From NCBI GenBank assembly GCA_015655565.1, contig JAATEU010000536.1, positions 1 through 5,019 on the forward strand: DNA of 5,019 bases. Reading direction: 5' to 3'. The notes beneath the pieces are model-generated. The model saw only the letters and a program-made list of their open reading frames with translations, ran no database searches and was not told the origin of the DNA. Made by a program: the position numbers and the translations under genes. How positions within the stretch are numbered: position 1 is the first letter of the stretch; every line of letters starts with the position of its first letter. This DNA comes from Clostridiales bacterium (GTDB taxonomy: Bacteria > Bacillota > Clostridia > Lachnospirales > Lachnospiraceae). Positions 1-5,014 of the stretch are shown in pieces.

Positions 1-978
1 AAGCATTTAAAACCGAAATATGTAACAAGGTTTAATGAAAGTGTTTATGCCGTTGACGGGGTGTCCTTAAGGGTTGAGGAAGGCAAGTCCTTAGGTATTG
101 CGGGAGAATCCGGCTGTGGAAAATCAACACTTGCATTAAGTCTGATGGGATATTATTTTGCCCCGCTTCATTATATGGAAGGGGATATTAGTATTGAGGG
201 AAAGAAGATTACGGGAATGACACCGGACCAGATCCGTAAAACGGTATTAGGTACGGAAATTTCATACATACCGCAGGCTGCCATGAATGCTTTGAATCCT
301 ACCCGGAAAATTATTCATTTTATTGAGGATGTAATTCATGCACATGCTCCCCAAATGCCAAAAAACAGGATTTATGATTTAGCCAGGGAAAGATTTGAAG
401 TTCTGAATTTACCCGGAGAGGTACTTGAAAAGCATGCGGTTGAATTATCCGGCGGCATGAAGCAGCGCAACGTTATTGCCATATCAACTATATTATCACC
501 CAAGGTGCTGATTGCAGATGAACCGTCCTCCGCCCTGGATGTTTCTTCCCAGAAGATGGTAATTAAGATGATGCGTGATCTTATGGACAAGGGCTTTATA
601 AAGTCCATGATATTTATAACCCATGAGCTGCCGCTTCTTTATAATGTCACAGATGATATTATGATAATGTATGCAGGTCAGATAATGGAAAAAGGAACGG
701 CCGAGGAAATGGTATTTAAACCGATTCATCCTTATTCCAAGGGACTTATGGGATCCATAATTGTTCCGGAGGCCGGTACCAGGGGCGTGAAACTGGCTGC
801 GATACCGGGAACGCCCCCAAATCTTAAGAAACCGCCTGGGGGGTGCCGTTTTGCAGAGCGCTGCATGTATGCCGGTGCAGTATGTAAATCTCAAACTATT
901 GAGGAGGTATGTTTGGATAATGGGCGGATGTACCGCTGTATGCTTGATGCGGATAAGCTTAAGGAGGTGGGAGATTAA
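1..978 (+). CDS. Oligopeptide/dipeptide-type ABC transporter ATP-binding protein, DppD/OppD class (5' end outside window)
   Basis: This is a cytoplasmic ATPase subunit of a Dpp/Opp-family importer, which hydrolyses ATP to drive uptake of peptides or, in some bacteria, oligosaccharides. The frame is open from base 1, and residues before the GTG at 61 ([18 protein letters not shown]) match the family's first strand. The GTG is therefore an internal valine and the true start lies shortly upstream. Of 325 visible residues, Walker [10 protein letters not shown] is at 35-43, the Q-loop glutamine near 92, the signature LSGGMKQR at 149-156, Walker B VLIADE at 169-174 and the switch histidine (ITHE) at 208. 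The C-terminal oligo_HPY region follows (IHPYSKGLM), then cysteines at 282, 288, 295, 304 and 313. In a structurally studied DppD, cysteines in this region bind a [4Fe-4S] cluster. The gene overlaps the next ATPase by one base, so the two are almost certainly co-translated. The substrate cannot be read from the ATPase. Confidence 0.93.
   Translation, partial: KHLKPKYVTRFNESVYAVDGVSLRVEEGKSLGIAGESGCGKSTLALSLMGYYFAPLHYMEGDISIEGKKITGMTPDQIRKTVLGTEISYIPQAAMNALNPTRKIIHFIEDVIHAHAPQMPKNRIYDLARERFEVLNLPGEVLEKHAVELSGGMKQRNVIAISTILSPKVLIADEPSSALDVSSQKMVIKMMRDLMDKGFIKSMIFITHELPLLYNVTDDIMIMYAGQIMEKGTAEEMVFKPIHPYSKGLMGSIIVPEAGTRGVKLAAIPGTPPNLKKPPGGCRFAERCMYAGAVCKSQTIEEVCLDNGRMYRCMLDADKLKEVGD
961..970 (+). 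promoter_or_regulatory. Ribosome binding site for the DppF/OppF-type gene, inside the upstream gene
   Basis: AAGGAGGTGG is a near-perfect Shine-Dalgarno that ends 7 bases before the ATG at 978. It lies within the last codons of the preceding ATPase gene, whose TAA overlaps this ATG (TAATG). This fixes the start of the second ATPase and indicates translational coupling. Confidence 0.9.
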
Positions 979-1793
979 TGGCAAAAACGGAAGAATTCTT
1001 TCTTAGCGGCAGAGGTGTCACAAAAATATATGGACTGGGTAATAAAAAGACGGTAGCTGTCAATAAGGTAGACTTTGATTTCCATAAGGGTGAAATTGTA
1101 TCAATTGTTGGTGAAAGCGGCAGCGGTAAGACAACCCTGGCGAAAATGCTGTTAGGACTCCACAATGTTACATCGGGAGAGATCTACTATAAGGGTGAAT
1201 TAAGGGATATAAGGTCGCAGCGGAAAAAAAGGGCCTATTGGAGGGGAATACAGGCAATTTTCCAGGATCCCTTTTCTTCCTTTAATGTTTTTAACCGGAT
1301 TGATACACTTTTGCTTGATTGTATTAACATGAAGGGGGAAAAAGGATTAACCTATGAAAAAAAGTGTGAACGGATGACGGAAGCCTGCAGCTTCGTTAAT
1401 CTGAAGTTTGCTGAATTAACAAAGAAATATCCTTTTGAATTATCCGGCGGACAGATGCAGCGGTTAATGATAGCCAGAATCTTTTTGCTAAAACCGCAGA
1501 TACTCATTGCGGATGAGCCGACTTCCATGATCGACGCCTGTTCCCGCGCAACCATACTTGATATGTTATTAAAGCTGCGTGATGAGATTGACATGACCAT
1601 TCTGTTTATAACACATGACATTGGTCTTGCCTACTATGTATCCGATTCCGTTTACATTATGGAACAGGGTGCATTTGTAGAAAAAGGTACTGCGGATGAA
1701 GTAATTCTTAATCCTGCCGCAGACTATACAAAACGTTTGATTCATGATGTACCTAAGATATATGAAGAATGGGATTTGTCAACGGTTAAATAA
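978..1793 (+). CDS. Oligopeptide/dipeptide-type ABC transporter ATP-binding protein, DppF/OppF class
   Basis: This is the second ATPase of the same importer and would pair with the DppD-type subunit as a heterodimer on the cytoplasmic side of the permeases. In its 271 residues, Walker [10 protein letters not shown] is at 45-53, the Q-loop glutamine at 96 (IFQDPFSSF), the signature LSGGQMQR at 155-162, Walker B ILIADE at 175-180 and the switch histidine at 213 (ITHD). The D-loop reads [11 protein letters not shown] instead of the common SALD form. The protein is shorter than typical DppF (about 320-335 residues). Only a degenerate oligo_HPY remnant remains ([11 protein letters not shown]), and the cysteine cluster of its partner is missing. 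The start is fixed by the AAGGAGGTGG site and the one-base overlap. It is the last gene of the operon in this window, since about 300 non-coding bases follow. The ATPase class is secure. Peptide versus oligosaccharide substrate is not resolved. Confidence 0.94.
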   Translation: MAKTEEFFLSGRGVTKIYGLGNKKTVAVNKVDFDFHKGEIVSIVGESGSGKTTLAKMLLGLHNVTSGEIYYKGELRDIRSQRKKRAYWRGIQAIFQDPFSSFNVFNRIDTLLLDCINMKGEKGLTYEKKCERMTEACSFVNLKFAELTKKYPFELSGGQMQRLMIARIFLLKPQILIADEPTSMIDACSRATILDMLLKLRDEIDMTILFITHDIGLAYYVSDSVYIMEQGAFVEKGTADEVILNPAADYTKRLIHDVPKIYEEWDLSTVK

Positions 1794-1846
1794 AAAATAA
1801 TGCTTGCGGGAGACAGCGGTTGAATAAGTTATGAAATAATTTTTGT

Positions 1847-1936
1847 ATGGAGGACGGTTTGACGTATTGCAGAAAAATGCAGGTGCTGTTTTTATGCAAT
1901 GAATACAATTATAAAAAAGCATATCATTCCGGTTAG
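1847..1936 (+). other. Possible short leader ORF (29 codons, or 25 from TTG)
   Basis: A frame runs from ATG 1847 to TAG 1934-1936. An alternative in-frame TTG at 1859 is preceded 5 bases upstream by GGAGG (1849-1853), a usable Shine-Dalgarno. The predicted peptide (MEDGLTYCRKMQVLF...) resembles nothing recognised and shows no run of one amino acid that would suggest classic amino-acid attenuation. Its interest is position: it spans the first hairpin of the region and the GTGCTGTTTT element that can pair downstream. It could be chance. Confidence 0.18.
1866..1900 (+). repeat. Inverted repeat / hairpin in the deacetylase leader
   Basis: ATTGCA (1866-1871) pairs with TGCAAT (1895-1900). After one G-A mismatch, AAAAA (1873-1877) pairs with TTTTT (1889-1893), leaving an 11-base loop. 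The right arm overlaps GTGCTGTTTT (1883-1892), which is also complementary to 1994-2003, so the two structures exclude each other. Confidence 0.45.
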
Positions 1937-1945
1937 ATTACTTGT

Positions 1946-1967
1946 ACCTATGAATTGGTTCACAGGT
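1946..1967 (+). repeat. Small hairpin
   Basis: ACCT-A-TGAA (1946-1954) pairs with TTCA-C-AGGT (1959-1967) around a TTGG loop, with one A-C mismatch. It is too short to assign a function and could be chance. It lies between the two arms of the longer-range pairing in this leader. Confidence 0.25.
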
Positions 1968-1993
1968 TCCCGCATATGATTATAAAAACAGGC

Positions 1994-2052
1994 AAAACAG
2001 CACGAACCAGCAAATCGGCTTGTCAGTTTGTCTGGTTTGCAGAAGCTGTTTT
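1994..2052 (+). terminator. Terminator-like or attenuator-like hairpin upstream of the deacetylase gene
   Basis: AAAACAGC (1994-2001) pairs with GCTGTTTT (2045-2052). After an asymmetric internal loop, AACCAG (2005-2010) pairs with CTGGTT (2032-2037), and CAAA (2011-2014) pairs with TTTG (2027-2030) across a single-base bulge. The loop is 12 bases. The four T at the end of the right arm run into TTTTAAAAC, so there is no free U-tract and termination strength would be modest. It may end the transporter operon or act as a control element for the gene at 2100. Confidence 0.4.
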
Positions 2053-2087
2053 AAAACAATAATTTGATTTTCAGATAATATTGTAGG

Positions 2088-2093
2088 TAAGGA
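2088..2093 (+). promoter_or_regulatory. Ribosome binding site of the deacetylase gene
   Basis: TAAGGA lies 6 bases before the ATG at 2100. No earlier in-frame start is supported, and the hydrophobic leader begins directly after this ATG. Confidence 0.7.
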
Positions 2094-2099
2094 ATAAAA

Positions 2100-2999
2100 A
2101 TGCGGGGTAAAATATATAAAATCTTTCTAACGGGTATATTGTTTATTTTCATTTTCAGAGTATGCTTTATCAATCATATGGCGGCTACCAGAATTAATAT
2201 GAAAGAAAAAGAGAATGAAACTGTTACGGCATTAAATTCTAATTCCAGCATTCAATGGATAGCTAAGATTGAAAATGAAATAGCCAAAGATAAGGTACTT
2301 GGTACGGACACAAAGAAAAACTATATGGATCTTTATCCGGATATGTATGTTGAAAGTATAAAGCCTGTTATTTATTTGGAAGAGAAAAAGATAGCATACC
2401 TCTCCTTTGATGACGGACCCAGTCATATTACAAGTGATATTTTAGAGGTTTTGGATGAATATAATGCGAAAGCGACATTTTTTGTATTGGGCTGCACGAT
2501 AACGGAGGAAGGGGAGGATTGTTTGAAAATTATGGTAGAACAGGGGCATACCATAGGAATACATACTTATTCCCATAATTATAAAAATATATATTCGTCT
2601 GTGGAAGCATTTTTAGATGATTTCTACCAGGATTATCTTTTAATTTATGAAACCACAGGTGTAAAGGTTAACATTTTCCGGTTTCCCTGGGGAAGTTATA
2701 ACAGCTATAATAAGAATATAAGGGATGAATTAATTGCAGAAATGGAACGCAGGGGATTTACCTATTATGACTGGAACGTAAGTGCGGAGGATTCCGTCGG
2801 TAATCCCACGGAATACCGGATTAAACATAATATCATGAAAGATTTGGATAAATATAATAATCCTGTTATCCTGATGCATGATTCCTCCGTAAACCGGTTA
2901 ACAGCCAGAACACTGCCGGATATTATAGATTCCATTATTGAAAAAGGATATGATTTTGATACCCTTGATAATAGGGAACCTTATCAGTTTGGCAATTAA
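2100..2999 (+). CDS. Membrane-anchored polysaccharide (peptidoglycan) deacetylase, NodB homology domain
   Basis: This is a probable metal-dependent N-deacetylase (carbohydrate esterase family 4) acting outside the membrane on peptidoglycan or another N-acetylated glycan. In 299 residues, a basic start (MRGKIYK) and a hydrophobic stretch at about 7-25 form a signal anchor with no lipobox. A lysine/glutamate-rich stalk of about 65 residues follows, then the NodB domain. All motifs are visible: FDDGPS at 103-108 with the catalytic base Asp104 and metal ligand Asp105; HTYSH with ligands His155 and His159; RFPWGS at 194-199; DWNVSAED at 224-231; and LMHDS at 258-262 with His260. The enzyme should therefore be active. 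The domain resembles PgdA-like GlcNAc deacetylases of Clostridia. A PdaA-like role on cortex muramic acid is possible given the downstream SleC-like gene, but cannot be settled from sequence alone. It is separated from neighbours by about 306 and 174 non-coding bases. Confidence 0.92.
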   Translation: MRGKIYKIFLTGILFIFIFRVCFINHMAATRINMKEKENETVTALNSNSSIQWIAKIENEIAKDKVLGTDTKKNYMDLYPDMYVESIKPVIYLEEKKIAYLSFDDGPSHITSDILEVLDEYNAKATFFVLGCTITEEGEDCLKIMVEQGHTIGIHTYSHNYKNIYSSVEAFLDDFYQDYLLIYETTGVKVNIFRFPWGSYNSYNKNIRDELIAEMERRGFTYYDWNVSAEDSVGNPTEYRIKHNIMKDLDKYNNPVILMHDSSVNRLTARTLPDIIDSIIEKGYDFDTLDNREPYQFGN

Positions 3000-3008
3000 C
3001 CTTAAAAG

Positions 3009-3048
3009 TATCACTTTCTTTTAATAGAAGCATATATTGGAAGTGATA
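3009..3048 (+). terminator. Inverted repeat after the deacetylase gene, candidate weak terminator
   Basis: TATCACTTTC (3009-3018) pairs with GGAAGTGATA (3039-3048), ten pairs including one G-U, around a 20-base AT-rich loop. It begins 10 bases after the stop codon. The following ATATTTTG is only a poor U-tract, so it could equally be an operator or mRNA-stabilising stem. Confidence 0.4.
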
Positions 3049-3066
3049 ATATTTTGAAGGATAAAT

Positions 3067-3118
3067 GTTGAAAGAAAATCTATATATAGAAAGGAAGCCA
3101 CATTGAGATTCTTTCAAC
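3067..3118 (+). repeat. Inverted repeat in the leader of the SleC-like gene
   Basis: GTTGAAAGAA (3067-3076) is perfectly complementary to TTCTTTCAAC (3109-3118). With a two-base bulge, ATCT (3078-3081) can instead pair with AGAT (3106-3109). The roughly 24-32 base loop presents the Shine-Dalgarno AAAGGAAG (3090-3097 region) and a TTG (3103). A translation-control stem is plausible but unproven. Confidence 0.4.
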
Positions 3119-3171
3119 CTATTTATTTGTGGCAGTATCGCAAGCAGGCTTGCGATATGCAATGGGTGTAA
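3103..3171 (+). other. Possible 22-codon leader ORF coupled to the SleC-like gene
   Basis: TTG at 3103 lies 7 bases after AAAGGA (3090-3095), the best Shine-Dalgarno in this gap. Its frame runs 22 codons (peptide beginning MRFFQPIYLWQYRK) to TAA 3169-3171, two bases before the ATG at 3174, which has only a weak GGGTG site. The arrangement fits translational coupling, and the ORF spans the strong hairpin at 3132-3160. The peptide itself is not recognised. The alternative is that the Shine-Dalgarno serves an unusual start of the main gene, for example ATT at 3102, which is in the main frame. Confidence 0.28.
3132..3160 (+). repeat. Strong near-perfect palindrome just before the SleC-like start codon
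   Basis: TATCGCAAGC (3136-3145) is perfectly complementary to GCTTGCGATA (3148-3157) with only AG between, or nine pairs around a CAGG tetraloop. Across one bulged G, GCA (3132-3134) also pairs with TGC (3158-3160). It is the most stable-looking short hairpin in the window and ends 13 bases before ATG 3174. No U-tract follows. It could be a translation-control stem or a protein-binding palindrome. No second copy was seen in this window. Confidence 0.6.
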
Positions 3172-3173
3172 AA

Positions 3174-4550
3174 ATGAATATAAATGATTATCGGGTGAAA
3201 AATACAGAGCATTTTTCATTCCCTGATTTGAAGCAGTACCCAGTGCAAAGCCCCGGATATCCGAAGCGAGGTTTTAGCTACGGAACGGGCGCCAGAGTTT
3301 ATCCTGCACAAATGGAAACACAGTCCATTGGAAGGCTGCAGGTTAATTGTGTTACCCAGGAAGGTTTCAGGCCAATTGAAAATGCCACGGTCAGAATTTC
3401 CTATACAGGCGAACCTGACTCTGTTATAGAAGAACTGACTACGAATGCTATAGGGCGCACGGAGGAAATCGAATTACCTACACCTCCCCTGGAATACAGT
3501 CTGGATCCCGCTGTGCTGGAACAGCCTTATTCGGAATATACGGTAAATGTTACGGCATCCGGTTATGAAAATGTTGAAGTTTCCGGAACGGAATTATTAC
3601 CCGAAGTAACGGCAATTCAGCCGGTAGAGATGATACCCGCACCTGAAAATGTAACAGCCGGGGAACGCTTTGTAATACCGCCGCACACCCTTTATGGTGA
3701 TTATCCGCCTAAAATAGCGGAATCTGAAATTAAACCAACGGCAGAAACCGGTGAAATCGTCTTAAGAGAAGTTGTAATCCCTGAGTTTGTTATCGTTCAT
3801 GACGGCCCGCCTACCGATACTTCCGCAGGAAATTATTATATCCGTTACAGGGATTACATTAAAAATGTAGCCTCCAGTGAAATATATGCTACCTGGCCGG
3901 AAGCAGCAATTCTGGCTAATGTATTGGCTATTATGTCATTTACCTTAAACAGGGTTTTTACGGAGTGGTATCGGAATCAGGGATTTAATTTTACAATAAC
4001 GTCCTCCACTGCCTTTGACCATAAATGGATGCGGGGCAGGAATATTTATACCAACATCGGTTTGGCAGTTGACCAGGTCTTTAATAATTATTTATCCAGG
4101 CCAAATGTGAGGCAGCCTATCCTGACCCAGTATTGTGACGGGAGAAATGTAACCTGCCCGGGCTGGATGACCCAGTGGGGCTCAAAGGATCTTGGTGATC
4201 AGGGACTTACGGCAATACAGATTATCCGTAATTTCTATGGGTCCGATATGTATATTAATTCCGCAAACCAGGTTGCAGGTGTTCCTGCTTCGTGGCCGGG
4301 CACCAATTTAACGATTGGTTCAAGGGGAGACAGTGTAAGGCAAATACAGGAGCAGTTAAATACAGTAGCTACCGTCTATGCCGTAATACCAACGGTTGCT
4401 GTAGATGGTGTATTTGGCCAGGGGACTGCGGAGGCAGTAAGGATATTTCAGCAGACCTTCGGATTGCCGGCGAACGGTATTGTTGATTTTCCCACATGGT
4501 ACAGAATATCTGAAATATATGTGGCAGTCAGCCGGATTGCGGAATTGTAA
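3174..4550 (+). CDS. SleC-like spore cortex-lytic / SpoIID-domain peptidoglycan-binding protein
   Basis: This is a probable peptidoglycan lytic protein related to the clostridial cortex-lytic enzyme SleC, which degrades spore cortex during germination. From ATG 3174 it has 458 residues. About 52 unmatched residues come first, then a family N-terminal beta domain from GRLQV (53-57) through LPTPPLEYSLDP (101-112). A linker contains PPHTLYGDYPPKI. The SpoIID-like domain follows, with YIKNVASSE (228-236; Glu236 aligns with the catalytic glutamate of SpoIID), EIYATWP, two cysteines at 321 and 328, and MTQWGSKDLGDQG (332-344). A C-terminal PG_binding_1 repeat runs from about 378 to 447 (IGSRGDSVRQIQ, DGVFGQGTAEAV). 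No Sec signal is visible, as for SleC made in the mother cell. The start is uncertain: GTG 3129 and ATG 3162 are in frame, but both lack a Shine-Dalgarno and the hairpin would be coding. SleC is a zymogen cut by Csp proteases, none of which are in this window. Confidence 0.88.
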   Translation: MNINDYRVKNTEHFSFPDLKQYPVQSPGYPKRGFSYGTGARVYPAQMETQSIGRLQVNCVTQEGFRPIENATVRISYTGEPDSVIEELTTNAIGRTEEIELPTPPLEYSLDPAVLEQPYSEYTVNVTASGYENVEVSGTELLPEVTAIQPVEMIPAPENVTAGERFVIPPHTLYGDYPPKIAESEIKPTAETGEIVLREVVIPEFVIVHDGPPTDTSAGNYYIRYRDYIKNVASSEIYATWPEAAILANVLAIMSFTLNRVFTEWYRNQGFNFTITSSTAFDHKWMRGRNIYTNIGLAVDQVFNNYLSRPNVRQPILTQYCDGRNVTCPGWMTQWGSKDLGDQGLTAIQIIRNFYGSDMYINSANQVAGVPASWPGTNLTIGSRGDSVRQIQEQLNTVATVYAVIPTVAVDGVFGQGTAEAVRIFQQTFGLPANGIVDFPTWYRISEIYVAVSRIAEL

Positions 4551-4571
4551 AATAAGTAATGCATAAACATA

Positions 4572-4607
4572 GGAAAAGTTAAACGATATTCGGAAGAGTT
4601 AAATGAT
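4572..4607 (+). repeat. Two-copy direct repeat with 20-base period
   Basis: GGAAAAGTTAAACGAT (4572-4587) and GGAAGAGTTAAATGAT (4592-4607) match at 14 of 16 positions and are spaced exactly 20 bases apart, about two helical turns. This spacing would suit a protein binding one face of DNA. They lie 22 bases after the stop of the SleC-like gene. Confidence 0.45.
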
Positions 4608-4635
4608 TGGGAATCCATAAATTTACAGCCGCAGT

Positions 4636-4686
4636 GGACTTGATATTTTAAGAAATATTTTAATATTATCTTAAAATACCGAGTCT
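4636..4686 (+). terminator. Long AT-rich hairpin, probable transcription-end structure of the SleC-like gene
   Basis: TATTTTAAGA (4644-4653) is perfectly complementary to TCTTAAAATA (4669-4678). After one A-C mismatch the stem continues outward as GACTTG (4637-4642) with CGAGTC is read at 4680-4685, including one G-U. The loop itself can fold (AATATT at 4654-4659 and 4662-4667). The whole stem is about 17 pairs, followed by TATTTTC. It lies 86 bases after the stop codon. The tail is only moderately T-rich, so terminator is the likely but not certain reading. Confidence 0.5.
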
Positions 4687-4707
4687 ATTTTCATAATCTG
4701 ATTTAGG

Positions 4708-4740
4708 ACAAGCAAACCTATAAAAAATCCGGTTTTTTGT
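4708..4740 (+). terminator. Weak terminator candidate
   Basis: AAACC (4714-4718) pairs with GGTTT (4731-4735), and across an internal loop ACAA (4708-4711) pairs with TTGT (4737-4740). The right arm contains six T in a row. The stem is short and AT-rich, so this would be a poor terminator alone and may back up the hairpin just upstream. Confidence 0.3.
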
Positions 4741-4788
4741 TCAATATTGTATTACAAACTATTAAAAAGCAACAAAATCAGACGAGAA

Positions 4789-4812
4789 TTGAATCTTTTT
4801 ATTGTGTATAAT
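4789..4812 (+). promoter_or_regulatory. Promoter-like -10 upstream of the lipoprotein gene
   Basis: TATAAT at 4807-4812 is a perfect sigma-A -10 box, 43 bases before the ATG. The nearest -35-like TTGAAT (4789-4794) leaves only a 12-base spacer, too short, and the position at 17 bases (around 4784) is poor. It may be activator-dependent or use an imperfect -35. Confidence 0.45.
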
Positions 4813-4814
4813 TA

Positions 4815-4834
4815 ATTTAACAAAACGCTTAAAT
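4815..4834 (+). promoter_or_regulatory. Operator-like palindrome with cre-like core over the expected transcription start
   Basis: ATTTAA (4815-4820) and TTAAAT (4829-4834) form a perfect inverted repeat around CAAAACGC. The centre AAAACGCTTA fits the core of a catabolite-responsive or other LacI-family operator (consensus TGWAANCGNTNWCA), but three outer positions do not match. Its place just downstream of the -10 suits repression of a sugar-uptake gene. It is a suggestion only. Confidence 0.3.
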
Positions 4835-4842
4835 AAATTTAT

Positions 4843-4847
4843 GGAGG
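4843..4847 (+). promoter_or_regulatory. Ribosome binding site of the lipoprotein gene
   Basis: GGAGG lies 8 bases before ATG 4856 and selects that start over in-frame TTG 4802, which overlaps the -10 box, and over ATG 4841, which overlaps the Shine-Dalgarno itself. The signal peptide begins directly at 4856. Confidence 0.85.
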
Positions 4848-4855
4848 AGATTTTT

Positions 4856-5014
4856 ATGAGGTTTTTAAAGAAGTCAATACTAAGAATACTTTGCCTGATT
4901 ATGGCATGTATAACAGTTGCCTGCAGTTCAAAACCAAAACAACAGGAGCCGGTTTCAGAAAATAGCAATGCAAGTGAAACGGCAGGTGAGGTGAAGGAGA
5001 TTCGTTTCAGCTGA
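4856..5014 (+). CDS. N-terminal part of a probable sugar-binding lipoprotein, closed early by an in-frame TGA (likely broken gene)
   Basis: The frame encodes 52 residues. MRFLKKS is a basic n-region, followed by the hydrophobic ILRILCLIMACITVA and a lipoprotein cysteine (ITVAC-SSK), then a Gln/Glu/Ser/Asn-rich linker of about 20 residues typical of membrane-anchored binding proteins. It ends with EIRFS, TGA at 5012-5014, and the frame continues TGG GG. Family 1 extracellular solute-binding proteins of Lachnospiraceae sugar ABC importers commonly read EIRFSWWG at this point. The TGA therefore sits at an expected Trp codon (TGG to TGA), suggesting a nonsense mutation or a base-calling error in a full gene of roughly 430-450 residues that continues past the window. 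If the stop is real, only a short lipopeptide is made. The strong ribosome binding site and -10 box suggest recent function. Confidence 0.7.
   Translation: MRFLKKSILRILCLIMACITVACSSKPKQQEPVSENSNASETAGEVKEIRFS

Larger units (their letters stand above)
1794..2099. other. Structured intergenic region between the transporter operon and the deacetylase gene
   Basis: These 306 bases hold no convincing gene. They contain a possible short leader ORF (1847-1936), a hairpin at 1866-1900, a small hairpin at 1946-1967, a longer terminator-like hairpin at 1994-2052 and the ribosome binding site of the deacetylase. No clear sigma-A promoter was found. TTGACG at 1859-1864 resembles a -35 box but has no -10 at proper spacing. 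GATAATATT near 2074-2082 could be a -10 with a poor -35. Confidence 0.6.
4551..4855. other. Intergenic region between the SleC-like gene and the lipoprotein gene
   Basis: These 305 bases hold no gene in either strand that looks real. They contain a two-unit direct repeat (4572-4607), a long AT-rich hairpin (4636-4686), a weak terminator candidate (4708-4740), a promoter-like -10 at 4807-4812, an operator-like palindrome at 4815-4834 and the lipoprotein's ribosome binding site. Confidence 0.65.

Noticed and set aside
61..63. GTG as the start of the first ATPase gene
   Set aside because: The frame is open to base 1 and encodes the conserved N-terminal strand before it. The start is upstream of the window.
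496..984. Long antisense frame opposite the first ATPase
   Set aside because: It lies wholly opposite a conserved ABC ATPase, has no family features and no supported ribosome binding site.
1794..2099. Known riboswitch or tRNA/T-box element in the deacetylase leader
   Set aside because: GGTTC and small stems are present, but no tRNA cloverleaf, T-box sequence or recognised riboswitch core could be assembled.
3129..3131. GTG as the start of the SleC-like gene
   Set aside because: There is no Shine-Dalgarno before it, and the added 15 residues are encoded by a strong hairpin and are not family-like. ATG 3174 is preferred, though not proven.
4292..4486. Second + strand frame inside the 3' end of the SleC-like gene
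   Set aside because: It is a shadow frame of the conserved PG_binding_1 coding region with no domain of its own.
4762..4968. Antisense frame across the lipoprotein start
   Set aside because: It overlaps the promoter, ribosome binding site and signal peptide, and its composition is that of AT-rich noise.
5012..5014. TGA read as Trp by an alternative genetic code, or as selenocysteine
   Set aside because: The other genes use TGG for Trp, the gene set is that of ordinary sporulating Firmicutes, and solute-binding proteins of this kind are not selenoproteins. Mutation or sequence error is simpler.
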